A stretch of DNA of 64,000 bases from Calonectria ilicicola (Eukaryota > Ascomycota > Sordariomycetes > Hypocreales > Nectriaceae). The position numbers and the translations under genes were made by a program. Numbering within the stretch: position 1 is the stretch's first letter; each line of letters begins with the position of its first letter. The notes beneath the pieces were generated by a model that had not been told where the DNA came from, searched no databases, and worked only from the letters and a program-made list of their open reading frames with translations. The DNA is taken from contig CP085827.1 of assembly GCA_020809705.1 (NCBI GenBank), positions 2,604,001 through 2,668,000 of the forward strand, written 5' to 3'. Of this stretch, positions 12,257 through 26,300 are shown in pieces.

Positions 12257-13756
12257 TCATACTTTTACTTTGAACTCCAATGAAACTACATCGCCAAATG
12301 TATGAAAGGCTTGCTCTAGATCTTCTTGTGGCGCTGCGGCAAAAGTCAGCCTAAATGAGAGCTTGCCCGGGCGGTCTTCAACTGTAAACCAACTTCCTTT
12401 GGCTACTAGTACGCCTCGGGCTTCTGCAGCCTCCGAAATTCTATCCTCGATCAATTGTCCGAATTCCAACTCGTCAGCTTTTGTACCCGTTTTAGTTTCC
12501 CAAAGGGGGTGTTGCTCCAAATCAACCTGAACGAAAATGAACATGCCGACATCTGGACTCTTCCACTTGCAAACATCATGAGGAATATACTTGTCGCAGG
12601 CTTCAAGGGCAACGTCTCGGCGTTTTCGATATTGCTCTGAAAGGCGCATAACCCAGTCTATGAAGCCATCCTGGCCCCAAGTTTCGATAAAGAGCTTATA
12701 GAGCATCACCTGGGTTGGCCCGCTTGGGCACAAAGTGCTGAGATCAGCAAATGCGACGTACAGCTCGATGATTTGACTGCTGCCTGTCGCCCATCCAGCC
12801 CGCATACCAGGAGCTAAAATCTTGGAGACGCTGTCTAAGCGGAGCACTCGACCAGAGGTATCAAGGGAGAGATAAGAAACGGGTAATTCTTTGATATAAT
12901 CCTCTGGGCTGCTGAAGGAACCTTCCTTGTTGGTGCTGTTGGATAATAATAACAGATAGTACGGATCATCTTCGATGATGTACAGATCGTGTTTTTCAGC
13001 GATGGCATATATCGCCTTCCTTCTCTCAGTTGGTTGCGTTATCCCAGTTGGGTTTTGCCCAGAAGGAATCGTGTACAAGACAAAGGGCTTTTTCCCCTTA
13101 GTTGTATCCCAGTTAGTGAGCTTCGAGTCAAGATCTTGTGGGTCCAGACCGAATTCATCCATCTTGATCGCTGCAACATTGATCCCGTGAGATTTAGCAG
13201 CAAGAAGCGTACCCGAATAAGCGAATTCTTCTGCGAGAATCCAATCCCCCCGATTGCAAAACATTCGAAAGGCTAAATCAATGCCTGCTGTGGTTCCACA
13301 TGTCAAACAAGTCTGCCAATCCTTGTATTGAGGATCATGAATTCTCTTCACGTGAGAAGTAAAGAAATCAACCAACTCTGTTGGTCCAGCAGTAAATCCG
13401 TAGTTGAGAGCATCTGAGAGATCAAATGGGCCTTTTCCACTGGCGCATGTCTTCGGTTCAGCGGCCCCCGGGGCTGCCTCTTCCGTTGCATGTATCGAGA
13501 TGCTCTGCCAAGGATAATATTCTCTATGCGGGCGGGCTGCACCAAGAGGAGTAGTTTTTGAAATGTCAAGAGCGTTGGCTGTTTCTTTCAAAGGTGATAT
13601 CGTCATGGAAAGACTCTCGTCACTGTAACGGTAACCCCATCGCTTCGCAGGAAGTCTTTCTCCGTTGACATGAGAAATAGTCTTTATGGACTTCTTGCTA
13701 CCAAATTTCGCCTCTTTGGAACAAATAGGGCTGAGAATAGTGGTGGTTGATGTCAT
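12257..13756 (-). CDS. Aromatic amino acid / 2-aminoadipate aminotransferase (Aro8-like, PLP fold type I)
   Basis: A single exon of 499 aa, the usual length of fungal Aro8-type enzymes. Class I/II aminotransferase motifs are in order: LNYGFTAGPTELVDFFTSHV (about 117-136), TCGTTAGIDLAFRM, YTIPSGQNPTG (228-238) with the substrate/PLP asparagine, EDDPYY (262-267) with the aspartate that contacts the PLP ring nitrogen, and SVSKILAPGMRAGW with the Schiff-base lysine at Lys312. It is expected to exchange amino groups between aromatic amino acids (or 2-aminoadipate) and 2-oxo acids. The family is used in aromatic amino acid and lysine metabolism and sometimes in secondary metabolism; I see no such cluster around it. 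Substrate preference cannot be read from sequence. Confidence 0.93.
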   Translation of the reverse strand: MTSTTTILSPICSKEAKFGSKKSIKTISHVNGERLPAKRWGYRYSDESLSMTISPLKETANALDISKTTPLGAARPHREYYPWQSISIHATEEAAPGAAEPKTCASGKGPFDLSDALNYGFTAGPTELVDFFTSHVKRIHDPQYKDWQTCLTCGTTAGIDLAFRMFCNRGDWILAEEFAYSGTLLAAKSHGINVAAIKMDEFGLDPQDLDSKLTNWDTTKGKKPFVLYTIPSGQNPTGITQPTERRKAIYAIAEKHDLYIIEDDPYYLLLLSNSTNKEGSFSSPEDYIKELPVSYLSLDTSGRVLRLDSVSKILAPGMRAGWATGSSQIIELYVAFADLSTLCPSGPTQVMLYKLFIETWGQDGFIDWVMRLSEQYRKRRDVALEACDKYIPHDVCKWKSPDVGMFIFVQVDLEQHPLWETKTGTKADELEFGQLIEDRISEAAEARGVLVAKGSWFTVEDRPGKLSFRLTFAAAPQEDLEQAFHTFGDVVSLEFKVKV

Positions 13757-15224
13757 GGTGATGAAGGGGAAAGTGAGTTTGCAGGGAATTGAGAAAAATT
13801 CTGTTGACTGGACACCAAAATGGAATTTCCTTCTAAAATCGCAGATGGGCTATTGGAGTTTGTTTTGCAACTCCAGGGTTAGATTGCGTCTATTTTATAC
13901 CTCATATTTTTGTTCGCGATTGTCGATTGTAATACGCTCCTTACGACACGGTCAGCCTCTCAAGTAAGACAGATAATCAGCTGAGCTGATAAGTGACATC
14001 ATCTCAGCCTAGCACAGAACCAACCAAAATCGTAATAATCTAATTTAGTATCATACACTTGTCAATGACATGTCAAAGCCATGTAAAAGACTCGTCAATG
14101 ACACGCCTTATGTGGTTATTTTATGTTAGGGTGCAATTGACAAGACGAGGTTGTGGGACTGGTCGGTTCTTTTGGTGGGGCGTTCGAGATTTATCGCGCG
14201 GATACCTTCCATTTATTGGACTCTCAAATGCAAATGGCTCCATGCACGGGTGATCTAGCTTCGGTACTTCTTTTCTGGTCTAACCGAGCGGCAACGCGAC
14301 CTGAGGCGGGAACGTTGAGAGCCGGCCTTTCGCGTTTTGAGCGGAGTTTATACCAGAGTCGATGCTTCCAAGAAGAGCAGATAAGAGATAAGAATTAGGA
14401 CCATGCTCGTGGCCGGCGGCAATTGCATGCAATTTTTATTTTTTTTATTGTGAGAACTGATCACATCATACATGTTGCTACAGCGCCAGGAATTGATATA
14501 GAAAGGAGAAAGAGCATGTGTGCAGAACATCAAGTAATGTCAGAAAACTTACAAAGCCTGTCCCCGAATGTTTAAGTCAAAAAGTCAGCACCGCTGGAGA
14601 AAAATCTGATTTATCTCCCTTAAAAATGAAATGTGAAAGGGAACAACGAAACAGGCGTAAATATTGGTCGGGCTGGTTTCCAGTCATCATCATTGGTCGT
14701 AGACTTGGTCAGTTAAGATTTGCCTGCCAACCCCCCGTGCACAGAAACAGACTCTTCGCTCAGCTACTTACTTGCCAGTGAGATAAGATTTTGGAACTTC
14801 GCCCCGCTACAACTCTATCCTTCTAGTCTCGCCTTCTGGATGCAATCGAAACAAAGGCATAACACACCGCCTGTAAGCTCTTGTTCCTAATCTCCCCATC
14901 AATTCCATTAGACATCAGGGCATCCCCGTACGAAGGAAGCTCGATACTATTTCAAATATCTATATTAGTTTGACTGGGTTATAGGGTTCTTGAATCTTGA
15001 TAAAGAAAGAAATCTTCTCAAATGGACATTGGGTCGCACACAAGCGTTGGTCACTCCTTAGCACGACATCCTCACCGATAACTCTCCCCACTTCACAAGT
15101 CATAACGATCCACTTTAAAATTGGCCGAATGACTCGCTTCGCCGCTTGCTGGCGGGATCGATTCAGGTCCACCAGATCAGAAAAAACCGTTATATCCTAG
15201 GCTCCTGCAACTAAATGCTTATAG
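13757..15224. other. 1.5 kb spacer, nothing supported
   Basis: It contains the divergent upstream regions of the aminotransferase and the ankyrin gene. Two near-repeats, GACATGTCAAAG and GACTCGTCAATGACACG, lie around 14060-14105, but no gene or clear element can be defined. Confidence 0.4.
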
Positions 15225-16901
15225 ATGTCTCATTCAAGGCACATGATGGCTTCTCAGCCTCCTGAACGAGCTAATTCGCCATACAGCAGGTTTCGGAGAC
15301 TTCCATCTGAGATTGAATCTGAAACCGACGACAATCACCACGCCCTTATCATCCTTGGCCATGATGGCATTGAGCTAGTCGAGGATGAATTTGGCGGTCT
15401 AATGCGCATGATTATTGTGCGTAACGATGTATCTCTCCTCAAGCAGTACCTGCCTCTGAGCCCGTACGCGGTTTGGCCCATGGTTCCTCACCATTGGGAC
15501 GTGTTTTTCGTTGCGGCTAGACATGGTAGCATTGATGTGCTTCAAATCCTCCTGGAGCATCATTCGAATTCGCCGGTGCCAATTGAAGCTGTTGAAGAAC
15601 GAGGATTCCGCTTGTTAAATTTGGCGTGCGAATCAGCTCAGATTGACATGGTGAGATGGCTCTTCAACAACCAGCCAACATACGCGAATATCCATGCAAA
15701 ACAGCATGAGCGCACGGCGATTCTCTCAGCTGCTGGCACTGAACACAATAACTTTCCATATAAAAGGCCACCAGAAAATGAGGAACAAGCTCGTCTTGAA
15801 ACAATGCTCTTTTTGTTGGAGAAAGGCGCCAATGCTAGCGATGTGGAACGTTGGCCACCAGGCTCGGTCAAGCAGCAAGTGCCACAACCACGCGATACTG
15901 TATTGAGTTTGGCTATTTCTTGGGCTGGTCGGGATCTCATAAAAAAGCTTGTTGAATTGGGGGCTGATGTGCATATAAAAATGATGCAAGACGCCAATTA
16001 CGAAGTATTTTGCTCACAGGACACCAGTCTAGTTTGGGACATTACACCGCTCTTCATCGCCTGCCTCTATTCAAACGTTGATGGAATTCAAGTATCGTTT
16101 GAGCTCAAAGACAAGAGCATAGAAATTGCGGACATGGTTTCACTCAGCGACAGCGCAGGGCGCATTCCCATTCATTGGGCAGCCTTTGCCACGGTTTACA
16201 TTGACGCGGGTGGCGAGTTTACAGCTAGTCAAAACGATACCCAAAAGATCATTGATACTATTAAAATGGTTTTGTCGGAAAATCCTAAAACTGTGAACGT
16301 TCAGGACAAGGAAGGAAATACAGCGTTGCACTATGCTGCAGGGTATGATGGTCGATTGGGCAAGGCGGGCACGGATATTGTTAAATTGCTCTGCGAAAAT
16401 GGGGCGGATGCAAGCCTACGAAATGAGAAAAAAGAAACACCGCTGCATAGGTGGTGCCGCCGACAATGTGGCAATCTACCTGCTGATGAAGGCTCAGCTA
16501 CGGTGCTTCTAGCATATGGCTCAAGGGTAACAGATGTCGACAAAGACGGAAATACTCCACTGCACCTTGTCGCAAAGTGTTGGCTGCATTTAGCTGACAT
16601 TGGGCGCAACTTGACGGCAGCAGACCAGATCAAGGCACAGGATAGAATGATGGAAATCTTGATGGAGGCTGGAGATGATGAGCTACTGGATCAGCCTAAT
16701 TCCGTTGGCAAAACACCACGGCAATTGAGAGAGGAGGCTAGAGGTCGTTTACGAGATTTTGAACACAACATGAATAATCCCAGGCCGCATCTCGGTCGAG
16801 GCCGTGGTCGTGGTCGAGGTCAAGTTCAAGGTCAAGGCAGAGGCGGGGTAAATGCAGGCATGGGGAGAGGCATGGGTAGGGGGAGAGCGGCAGATAAATG
16901 A
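15225..16901 (+). CDS. Ankyrin-repeat protein with RG-rich C-terminal tail
   Basis: A single exon of 558 aa. Ankyrin-like repeats run from about residue 90 to 440. The best are FFVAARHGSIDVLQILLEHH, LNLACESAQIDMVRWLF, EGNTALHYAAGYDGRLGKAG...IVKLLCENGADASL and DGNTPLHLVAKCW. The last 40 residues change abruptly to GRGRGRGRGQVQGQGRGG and GMGRGMGRGR, an RGG-like tail of the kind that binds RNA or is arginine-methylated. No signal peptide or membrane segment is visible, so it is probably nuclear or cytosolic. The repeats should mediate protein binding; the partner is unknown. Joining ankyrin repeats to an RG tail is less common than plain ankyrin proteins. Confidence 0.88.
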   Translation: MSHSRHMMASQPPERANSPYSRFRRLPSEIESETDDNHHALIILGHDGIELVEDEFGGLMRMIIVRNDVSLLKQYLPLSPYAVWPMVPHHWDVFFVAARHGSIDVLQILLEHHSNSPVPIEAVEERGFRLLNLACESAQIDMVRWLFNNQPTYANIHAKQHERTAILSAAGTEHNNFPYKRPPENEEQARLETMLFLLEKGANASDVERWPPGSVKQQVPQPRDTVLSLAISWAGRDLIKKLVELGADVHIKMMQDANYEVFCSQDTSLVWDITPLFIACLYSNVDGIQVSFELKDKSIEIADMVSLSDSAGRIPIHWAAFATVYIDAGGEFTASQNDTQKIIDTIKMVLSENPKTVNVQDKEGNTALHYAAGYDGRLGKAGTDIVKLLCENGADASLRNEKKETPLHRWCRRQCGNLPADEGSATVLLAYGSRVTDVDKDGNTPLHLVAKCWLHLADIGRNLTAADQIKAQDRMMEILMEAGDDELLDQPNSVGKTPRQLREEARGRLRDFEHNMNNPRPHLGRGRGRGRGQVQGQGRGGVNAGMGRGMGRGRAADK

Positions 16902-20095
<3,194 letters not shown>

Positions 20096-22004
20096 AAATG
20101 TGCGACGGAGAGTCGTTTTATCTTTCCCTTTTTTTTCTTTCTATCGCGTCAGGTGTAAAGAACCAAAAAATAAGGCGTCTAATTCGCACGAATGAATGAA
20201 ACAAATAATACATGAAAAAAAAAATTGGTCCGCGTCCTGTCCCAGTGTTACTTCTCTCTCGGAAAAGTGTCTTGAATGCCCTTGTCGTACACTTGCGCCT
20301 TTATTCATGTGATCGGAATGACTTGCTTTTTTTCTCTTCTTTTTCTAGATACGGGTATACTCAAATTGATCCCTCTGTATGACTTGTAACATTGTCATGT
20401 CTCTAAGCTCTGGTCCCCACCCGGTTCTGCCTGCTTGGTGCATCTGCTGACATCCTATTAGAGTGCGTGAATGAAACAGCTTGCTATTTTTTCTACTTCA
20501 CGCGAACAATCGGTTGGTTTATTGTCACGACGTGCGACAAAGTCAATCAGAACCAAGGGATCGACAGAGCCACAAGTTCGTATTGTCCGAGACAATTCAG
20601 GGCTCAGAGCTGGGTTGGGTGGTGATCCATCTTTTTATTGACAGTCCAATAATGTCACACGCGTTGATTGCCATAAGCTGATCTCACGACTTGAGACTAC
20701 TCCACGGTTCACGACCCTCTCCCTTCGCGTGGTTCTTACTCCCTAAAGGAATGTTCGCCCTTTAAACATAGCATTCTGCATGTTCGATGCATCTATTTCT
20801 GGCATGGTTGTTACATTTCACACGTGAATGCCGAGTCAGTCAGTGCACAGGGAGATGGAAATGCAAGGGGTGCACACTCTCTCAGCCCCAGACGATCAGT
20901 CAAGATTACTCGAGGCGGGCAATGACGCATTATGGGTTTTAGGCCTAGACATTGTCAATGATTGAAGGGTGCCAAGACAATTATTTCCGTTCGCAACTCC
21001 GACAGCTGCCGAAGTTGGTTTCCGCTTTCTATCTTGTGCAGTTCACGATGGTCTGGCAAAAGCAAATCTCAGCTGCTGCCTACCCACTAAACTTGATTGC
21101 GACACGGCGGTATCACCGAGCTTAACGTTCTTGTCCTCATAGTGACGATGAGGAATTCCAGATGCGTCTTCTCACGCCACAATTGCGACCTGGCTGCGTC
21201 CTTCTGAGACAATGTTGGTCGTTTCAAATCATCTCTTGATTGATCGAACCGACCTGGCGTTGGCGTTTCTCCTCTTACTTAATTTCTATAAATGTGAGCA
21301 AGATCACCGACGCCAATGAGGGCAGAAAATTCTCATGCTTTCTTATTAACTATCACTAAAATAACCGCAACACTTTGCTATCGAAAAATCGATGGCACCG
21401 TCAGAGGTCAGTGACGTCTCAGAAGACCCATCCAGTAATCAAAACAGGATGCTGTTATAGAATAAAAATAATTCTGATTAATGGCAGCAGCCAGTTGGAG
21501 AGACTTGTTCGCTCGATTTAAAGCGCGATGAAGTTCCAGAACACCAGATATGGATGCCAATCCATATCATAACCTTTCATGGGACTCAGCAATTGGTATG
21601 GCAAGGCAAAAAAAAAACCCCCACTCAGTTGATCATGATGCTAATAGAGTTCCAAACCTCTAAGAAGAGGAATGCTGCCACCATTTGGGACTGCTGTCAC
21701 TGTCCCACGACTCGCATCCCAATATCAGCCCCTTCATGTACAGTCTGTGGAATTCCTCGATGTGCGGCATGCCAAGTCCGCAGGTTCGAAGTTGGTTAAA
21801 CCAAGCAATCACGTGGGTAATAACCTGGTTTAGAAATTACTTATTTATCCGTGAACCTCACGGTTTAGTTAGATAAGAATTGTAAACCGATAAACGATGA
21901 AAAAAAGAAAGACTATTTACAACGTGACCCAAATTAGTTATCTTCTTCCTTTGAATCTATCAGTGACATAATCAATCTCAATATCTTATCGGGACAAAAA
22001 GGTT
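20096..22004. other. 1.9 kb spacer, becoming AT-rich to the right
   Basis: It starts with the SDR 3' region. No gene is supported. A small hairpin CGGTTTA...TAAACCG lies at about 21860-21888. Confidence 0.4.
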
Positions 22005-22683
22005 TAAATAAAGAGTATTCTTGCGCGCACACATAAATTTTGCTCGGTGCACACACATAAAGCACCTACATTTAATAGTAAAATTAAAAATATAAGAATA
22101 AAATAAATAATATTATATATATTTTTAAACTTATTTATAATAAAATAAATTAGGGCTTTAGTATTTTCTCCGGACTATCTTAGGATTTCCCAGAAAAGCC
22201 CCAACTAAATAGTTTCATGTGTGCACTTTCGCGGCGGGGAAGGGAACCACACAAAAACACCACACCACCCACAGCCGTCCTTGAAGGTGCGGTATTTTAG
22301 AAGATTAACAGGTTTTGGCAAGGCAAAATGACTGTCAAGCCTCTGATTATAGGCTTTACTATAAGAAAAGAATATAATATTAGTAGTTTTTAATAAGCAT
22401 ATAATTCTTAATGATTATAAGCTTGATAGGGTATATCCCTCAAAAATAAAACCTCGTAAAGATAAAACTTAAGACAGTTGGGTCGGTTTGTTGTGCCTCA
22501 TAGAGACCAGGAAAATGAAAGAATGGGCCAAAGGTGCTTGCTTTTCTCTATCAACTTGAAGGTAGGTCTTCCTTTTATAGACCAAATCCCTCGCCTCGTG
22601 ACTAAGATCCACCAACCTACCCTATGCCACCGCGAAAGCACCTAGCAAAATGTATGTGTGCGCACAGTAAGACTCTAAATAAA
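22005..22683. mobile_element. hAT-like MITE (copy A) with 8-bp target duplication, interrupted by a nested element
   Basis: The element spans 22013-22675. Its ends are inverted repeats of about 38 bp: the left end starts GAGTATTCTTGCGCGCACAC and the right end, read on the other strand, starts GAGTCTTACTGTGCGCACAC. Both continue into ATA-ATTTTGCT-GGTGC. It is flanked by the perfect 8-bp direct repeat TAAATAAA at 22005-22012 and 22676-22683. An 8-bp duplication is characteristic of hAT-superfamily transposition. There is no transposase ORF, so it is non-autonomous. Without the inserted segment it is about 248 bp, close to copy B at 29414-29645, to which its AT-rich interior aligns by eye throughout. 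Confidence 0.8.
22227..22637. mobile_element. Second MITE nested inside copy A
   Basis: This 411-bp insert lies inside the hAT-like element. It begins TTTCGCGGCGG and ends CCACCGCGAAA, which are inverted copies (10 of 11 match). GCAC flanks it on both sides (22223-22226 and 22638-22641). In copy B the same place reads GCACCGAACAAAA, an undisturbed site with a single GCAC. This confirms an insertion with a 4-bp duplication. It has no ORF. I do not assign a superfamily. Confidence 0.75.
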
Positions 22684-23388
22684 TACTTGTACTTACTGGT
22701 ATTTATGACAGCGACTATGAAATAGAACCAGCCATGGGCGTGGTAAATAGACTGTATTGTCAGTAGCCTCCCCAACCAATAAGCCCACCGCCTGCACTTC
22801 CACCCACTTTTTGAGCAGATTGAATACTGGTCATATCCCCTTTATTGGAAGCGGATACTTATCCCTTGCTGCCATATCCTGTACATAACCTCAAGATTCG
22901 ACCTAAACTATCTAGCAACAGTCCAATTTGACATACAAATCTCGTCAATAGCGATAAAACTAGCTTTCTGATGGAACTCGGTGCAAGCGGCCCCAACACC
23001 ATCCGGATTACGTCAAGCTGAGCAGGGTCAACGCGTCAAGCCGGCACTGATTGATTACCGAGCAAAAAAAAAAAACTCGAGGGCCACAAAGGTGGTAGAG
23101 AAAACCTCAATTCACTGTGATTTTCGCAAAAAGTAAATGATCAACTTTATTATGCATGATGTATATAAACCATCGATCGAATAGACAAAAGTCCTAAGAT
23201 AATCTACGGCCTCTGTATTTATGGATATATACATAAAACTAGGTTTATATGTAGTGCATTTGCATTAGCCAAAAAAACTCGATGTATACTGATTTTCATT
23301 GATAGAATTTGTTATGATTGTTATAAAAACGGCCTTTCGTTCCCCTAGATGACCAAATTTAGAGGGTTTCTCTAAAGTACACATATCT
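22684..23388. other. Spacer downstream of the NLR-like gene
   Basis: AT-rich and without an open frame with family features. It includes the probable 3' untranslated region of the NACHT-ankyrin gene on the minus strand. Confidence 0.4.
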
Positions 23389-26300
23389 TCAAGCGAAGTA
23401 CGTTGTCGGAACTGCTCTAACACGAGCACCATGATCAAGCAACAAGTTCGTAGCCTCAATATGCCCTTTATCTTGAGCAGCTTGGAGAGCAGTTTTACCA
23501 CCATGAATTGCCGGTTCAGCGTTGATATCAGCACCCAAGCTTATCAGTAATCTCATGACATCAATTTTCCCCCTTTCCGCTGCGGCTTGTAGAGCAGTTC
23601 TGCCATATTTCTCTCCAGCCGGTGCATTAATATCAGCACCTGAATCAAGTAATAATCTCAGGGCCTCGACTTTCCCATTTTCCGCTGCAGCTTGGAGAGC
23701 AGTTCTGCCATATATCTCTCCAGCTGGTGCATTAACATCAGCACCTGAATGAATCAGTAATCTCATGATCTCAATATCTTCATATCCTGCGGCGACCTGG
23801 AGGGGCCTTTCCTCATCATCCGTCGAAGCCCTAGAATTAACATTAACACTGTGGCTAGTTAATAATTTCACGATATCTATATAGCCCCCAGCTACAGCAA
23901 TATGAAGAGCAGTTTGGCCGTTGATTTCATAGTTAGTATTGATATCAGCACCATGTTCAATCAGTAGCTGAACAATATCAGTATGCCCCCCACTTGCTGC
24001 GGTTTGTAAAGCAGTAAATCCATGACTTGCTGTCCCAAAATTAGGATTAGCACCGTTCTTGAGTAGAAGTTTGGTAGCATCAAGCTGGCCCCGACTCGCA
24101 GCTGCTTGTAAAGGTGTGAACCCGATAACCCTTATAGCATCGGAATAACCAGAGGTTTCAAACGCCATCGAGTTTGAAGTCCTTTCGTCAAAGATGCGAT
24201 TTATATCTGCGCCATTGCGAATAAGTAGCCCCATTATGTCTAATCTGCCGTGCGCTGAGGCGAGGACTAAACTAGGGTTTAATTGAAACGGATCAAATTG
24301 ACAGAGTAGAAGAACTTTGACCATTGCTTCATCTCCAGCCTCCGTGCAATCTAATAGCCATCTTTCAACAAAGAATGGACTGTGTGCGGGAGAAGTCGCA
24401 AAAATTTGAAGGAGAGGAAAGTGGCGGGCATGGAAACTCCAATTCACCAATGCCTGTTCAATCGATATATTTTGTGGTTGATCCGATATCGGATATTTGG
24501 CAAGTTCATGACCATTGACAACCATACTTTGCCAAAACTGCCAGGTTTGAGTTGGCCTCTCATCAAATCTTGTAGCATGTAAAATCCAGTGGGTCTCAGC
24601 ATACCCTAGAAATGGGTGATGAGTCCGAAGTTTTGTGACGGCGGCGTCATCTGCTCGCAGATATTTTGACACAGTTTGACTTATGTCTGTAGGTATTGAT
24701 TCTTTCTTTGTATTTGAATGAAATAAGCCGGCTGGCAAGAGAGAGAGAGACTTCCAGTGACTGCTTAGGGATGTCCTAGCTATATCACTAGGTTGGATAG
24801 GTCCAATTCGCTGCGGGCGTCGGGCCAGAGTTGTTTTAAAATCATTGAAGTTGAGGTATGTAACACATATTTCACCCAAATGATGATCAACTTCATCAAT
24901 TTTAAAATGGAAATCTTTGAACTCCAACTTGTCGGGCATTTCAAGAAAAAACTGTCGGACAGATGCATGGATAAGCTGGATTGTTCGAGTCTCTTCTTCA
25001 ACCTCAACCATGCCTTCAAACCAAGAGTCAATGCGTTCAATACCATTGATGCGTTTTTCTGGAATTGAGAAGGGTTGAAGAACTTCAATTAATCCGCACT
25101 CCTCGAGTTCGTCAAGCGTAAGAGGCCGTTTTGCGCCAAGAACCCATGGCAAAAGTTGTTGAGTTATTCGCCCACGAGATTTAGAGATAATCCTGGTCAA
25201 CAGCCTATTGAAAATCCCGGTCAAGTCTTTTGGAAGATTCTTTGTAGAAATCGTCATCCGGATATCTTCATCGCAACTACATGTGCATAGTTCCTTGACT
25301 TGAAATACAACCCACAGTAACCTATAATATGAATCAGCGACCAAGTGACCACGCATTAGTCATTGAAAATCTTACATTCCATTAGCATTTTGTACCAAAG
25401 CCTGCTTTATTTCATTGATCAGACTTTTGTCCTTAACAATTAACTCCTCATGTCGTAGGGAGTCCTCGATTGCCTCGTGAACAAACGCTACGATGTCAGA
25501 TCTTGCTTCACAGCAATTCATCGATATCCATTGAAGCTCAGGATATTTATCTTTCACAGCATTGGTTGGATTTTCTCTGCTTGATAAGAATGTTCTAACA
25601 TTGAAGCATTCGGAGGTAATGCAAGCTAGCATCTCAAACAAATCATGACGATCCTTGTTGTGGCACTCATCAATTCCATCAATCACTATGTAGAAATTAT
25701 TGTGTTTTGGGGCTATTTCCTTGAGGAGATCTTTGATCTTATGAAATGCAAAGCATGATGATTGTGCCTTTTCTAAGAGAATTATTGCTTCTGATGACAG
25801 ATCAGTATGTTCCAACAGTTGTCGAGTGATTGACCGGATAATAGTAGTTGGTTGCAAAGAGTCCGCGCTGTCGAATCTAGGGAAAAAGAAAGTAACAATA
25901 TGGTTAAATTTGGGCCCAGTAACGAAGAGGTGATCAATAATACTGGTTCTGAACAACAATTAATATAGTGATCCGACGGATAATCAGACAATTCTTACGT
26001 TAGGATTGTTTTCCCAGAGCCAACTATTGATGTTAGATGCCGAACACTTCCCAAATGTGGAATCGCTTACTTTTACCAGAACACCAAAGCATTCCAGGCC
26101 CTATGCCTTCGAACCAATTTTTAAATTCAGGCGTGCCAAATATCCACTCTGCCGTGCCACTACATCGTTTCCGTCTATATTGTTTTAATGGAGCTTTGTA
26201 ATCGTGACATGACAAAGCATCCAGAAGGTGTTGTTTCCGTTCCCCTAGGCGTTATTAGGTTATCACTTTTCATCTTATTCTGGGATGAGACTTGCTGGCT

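Noticed and set aside
21785..21895. Possible third MITE with GGTTAAACC and TAAACCG ends
   Set aside because: The inverted matches are only about 7 bp and there is no target duplication.
22780..23000. Possible transposase fragment on the minus strand (AIDEIC-like block)
   Set aside because: Too short, contains stops and lacks a recognisable catalytic motif.
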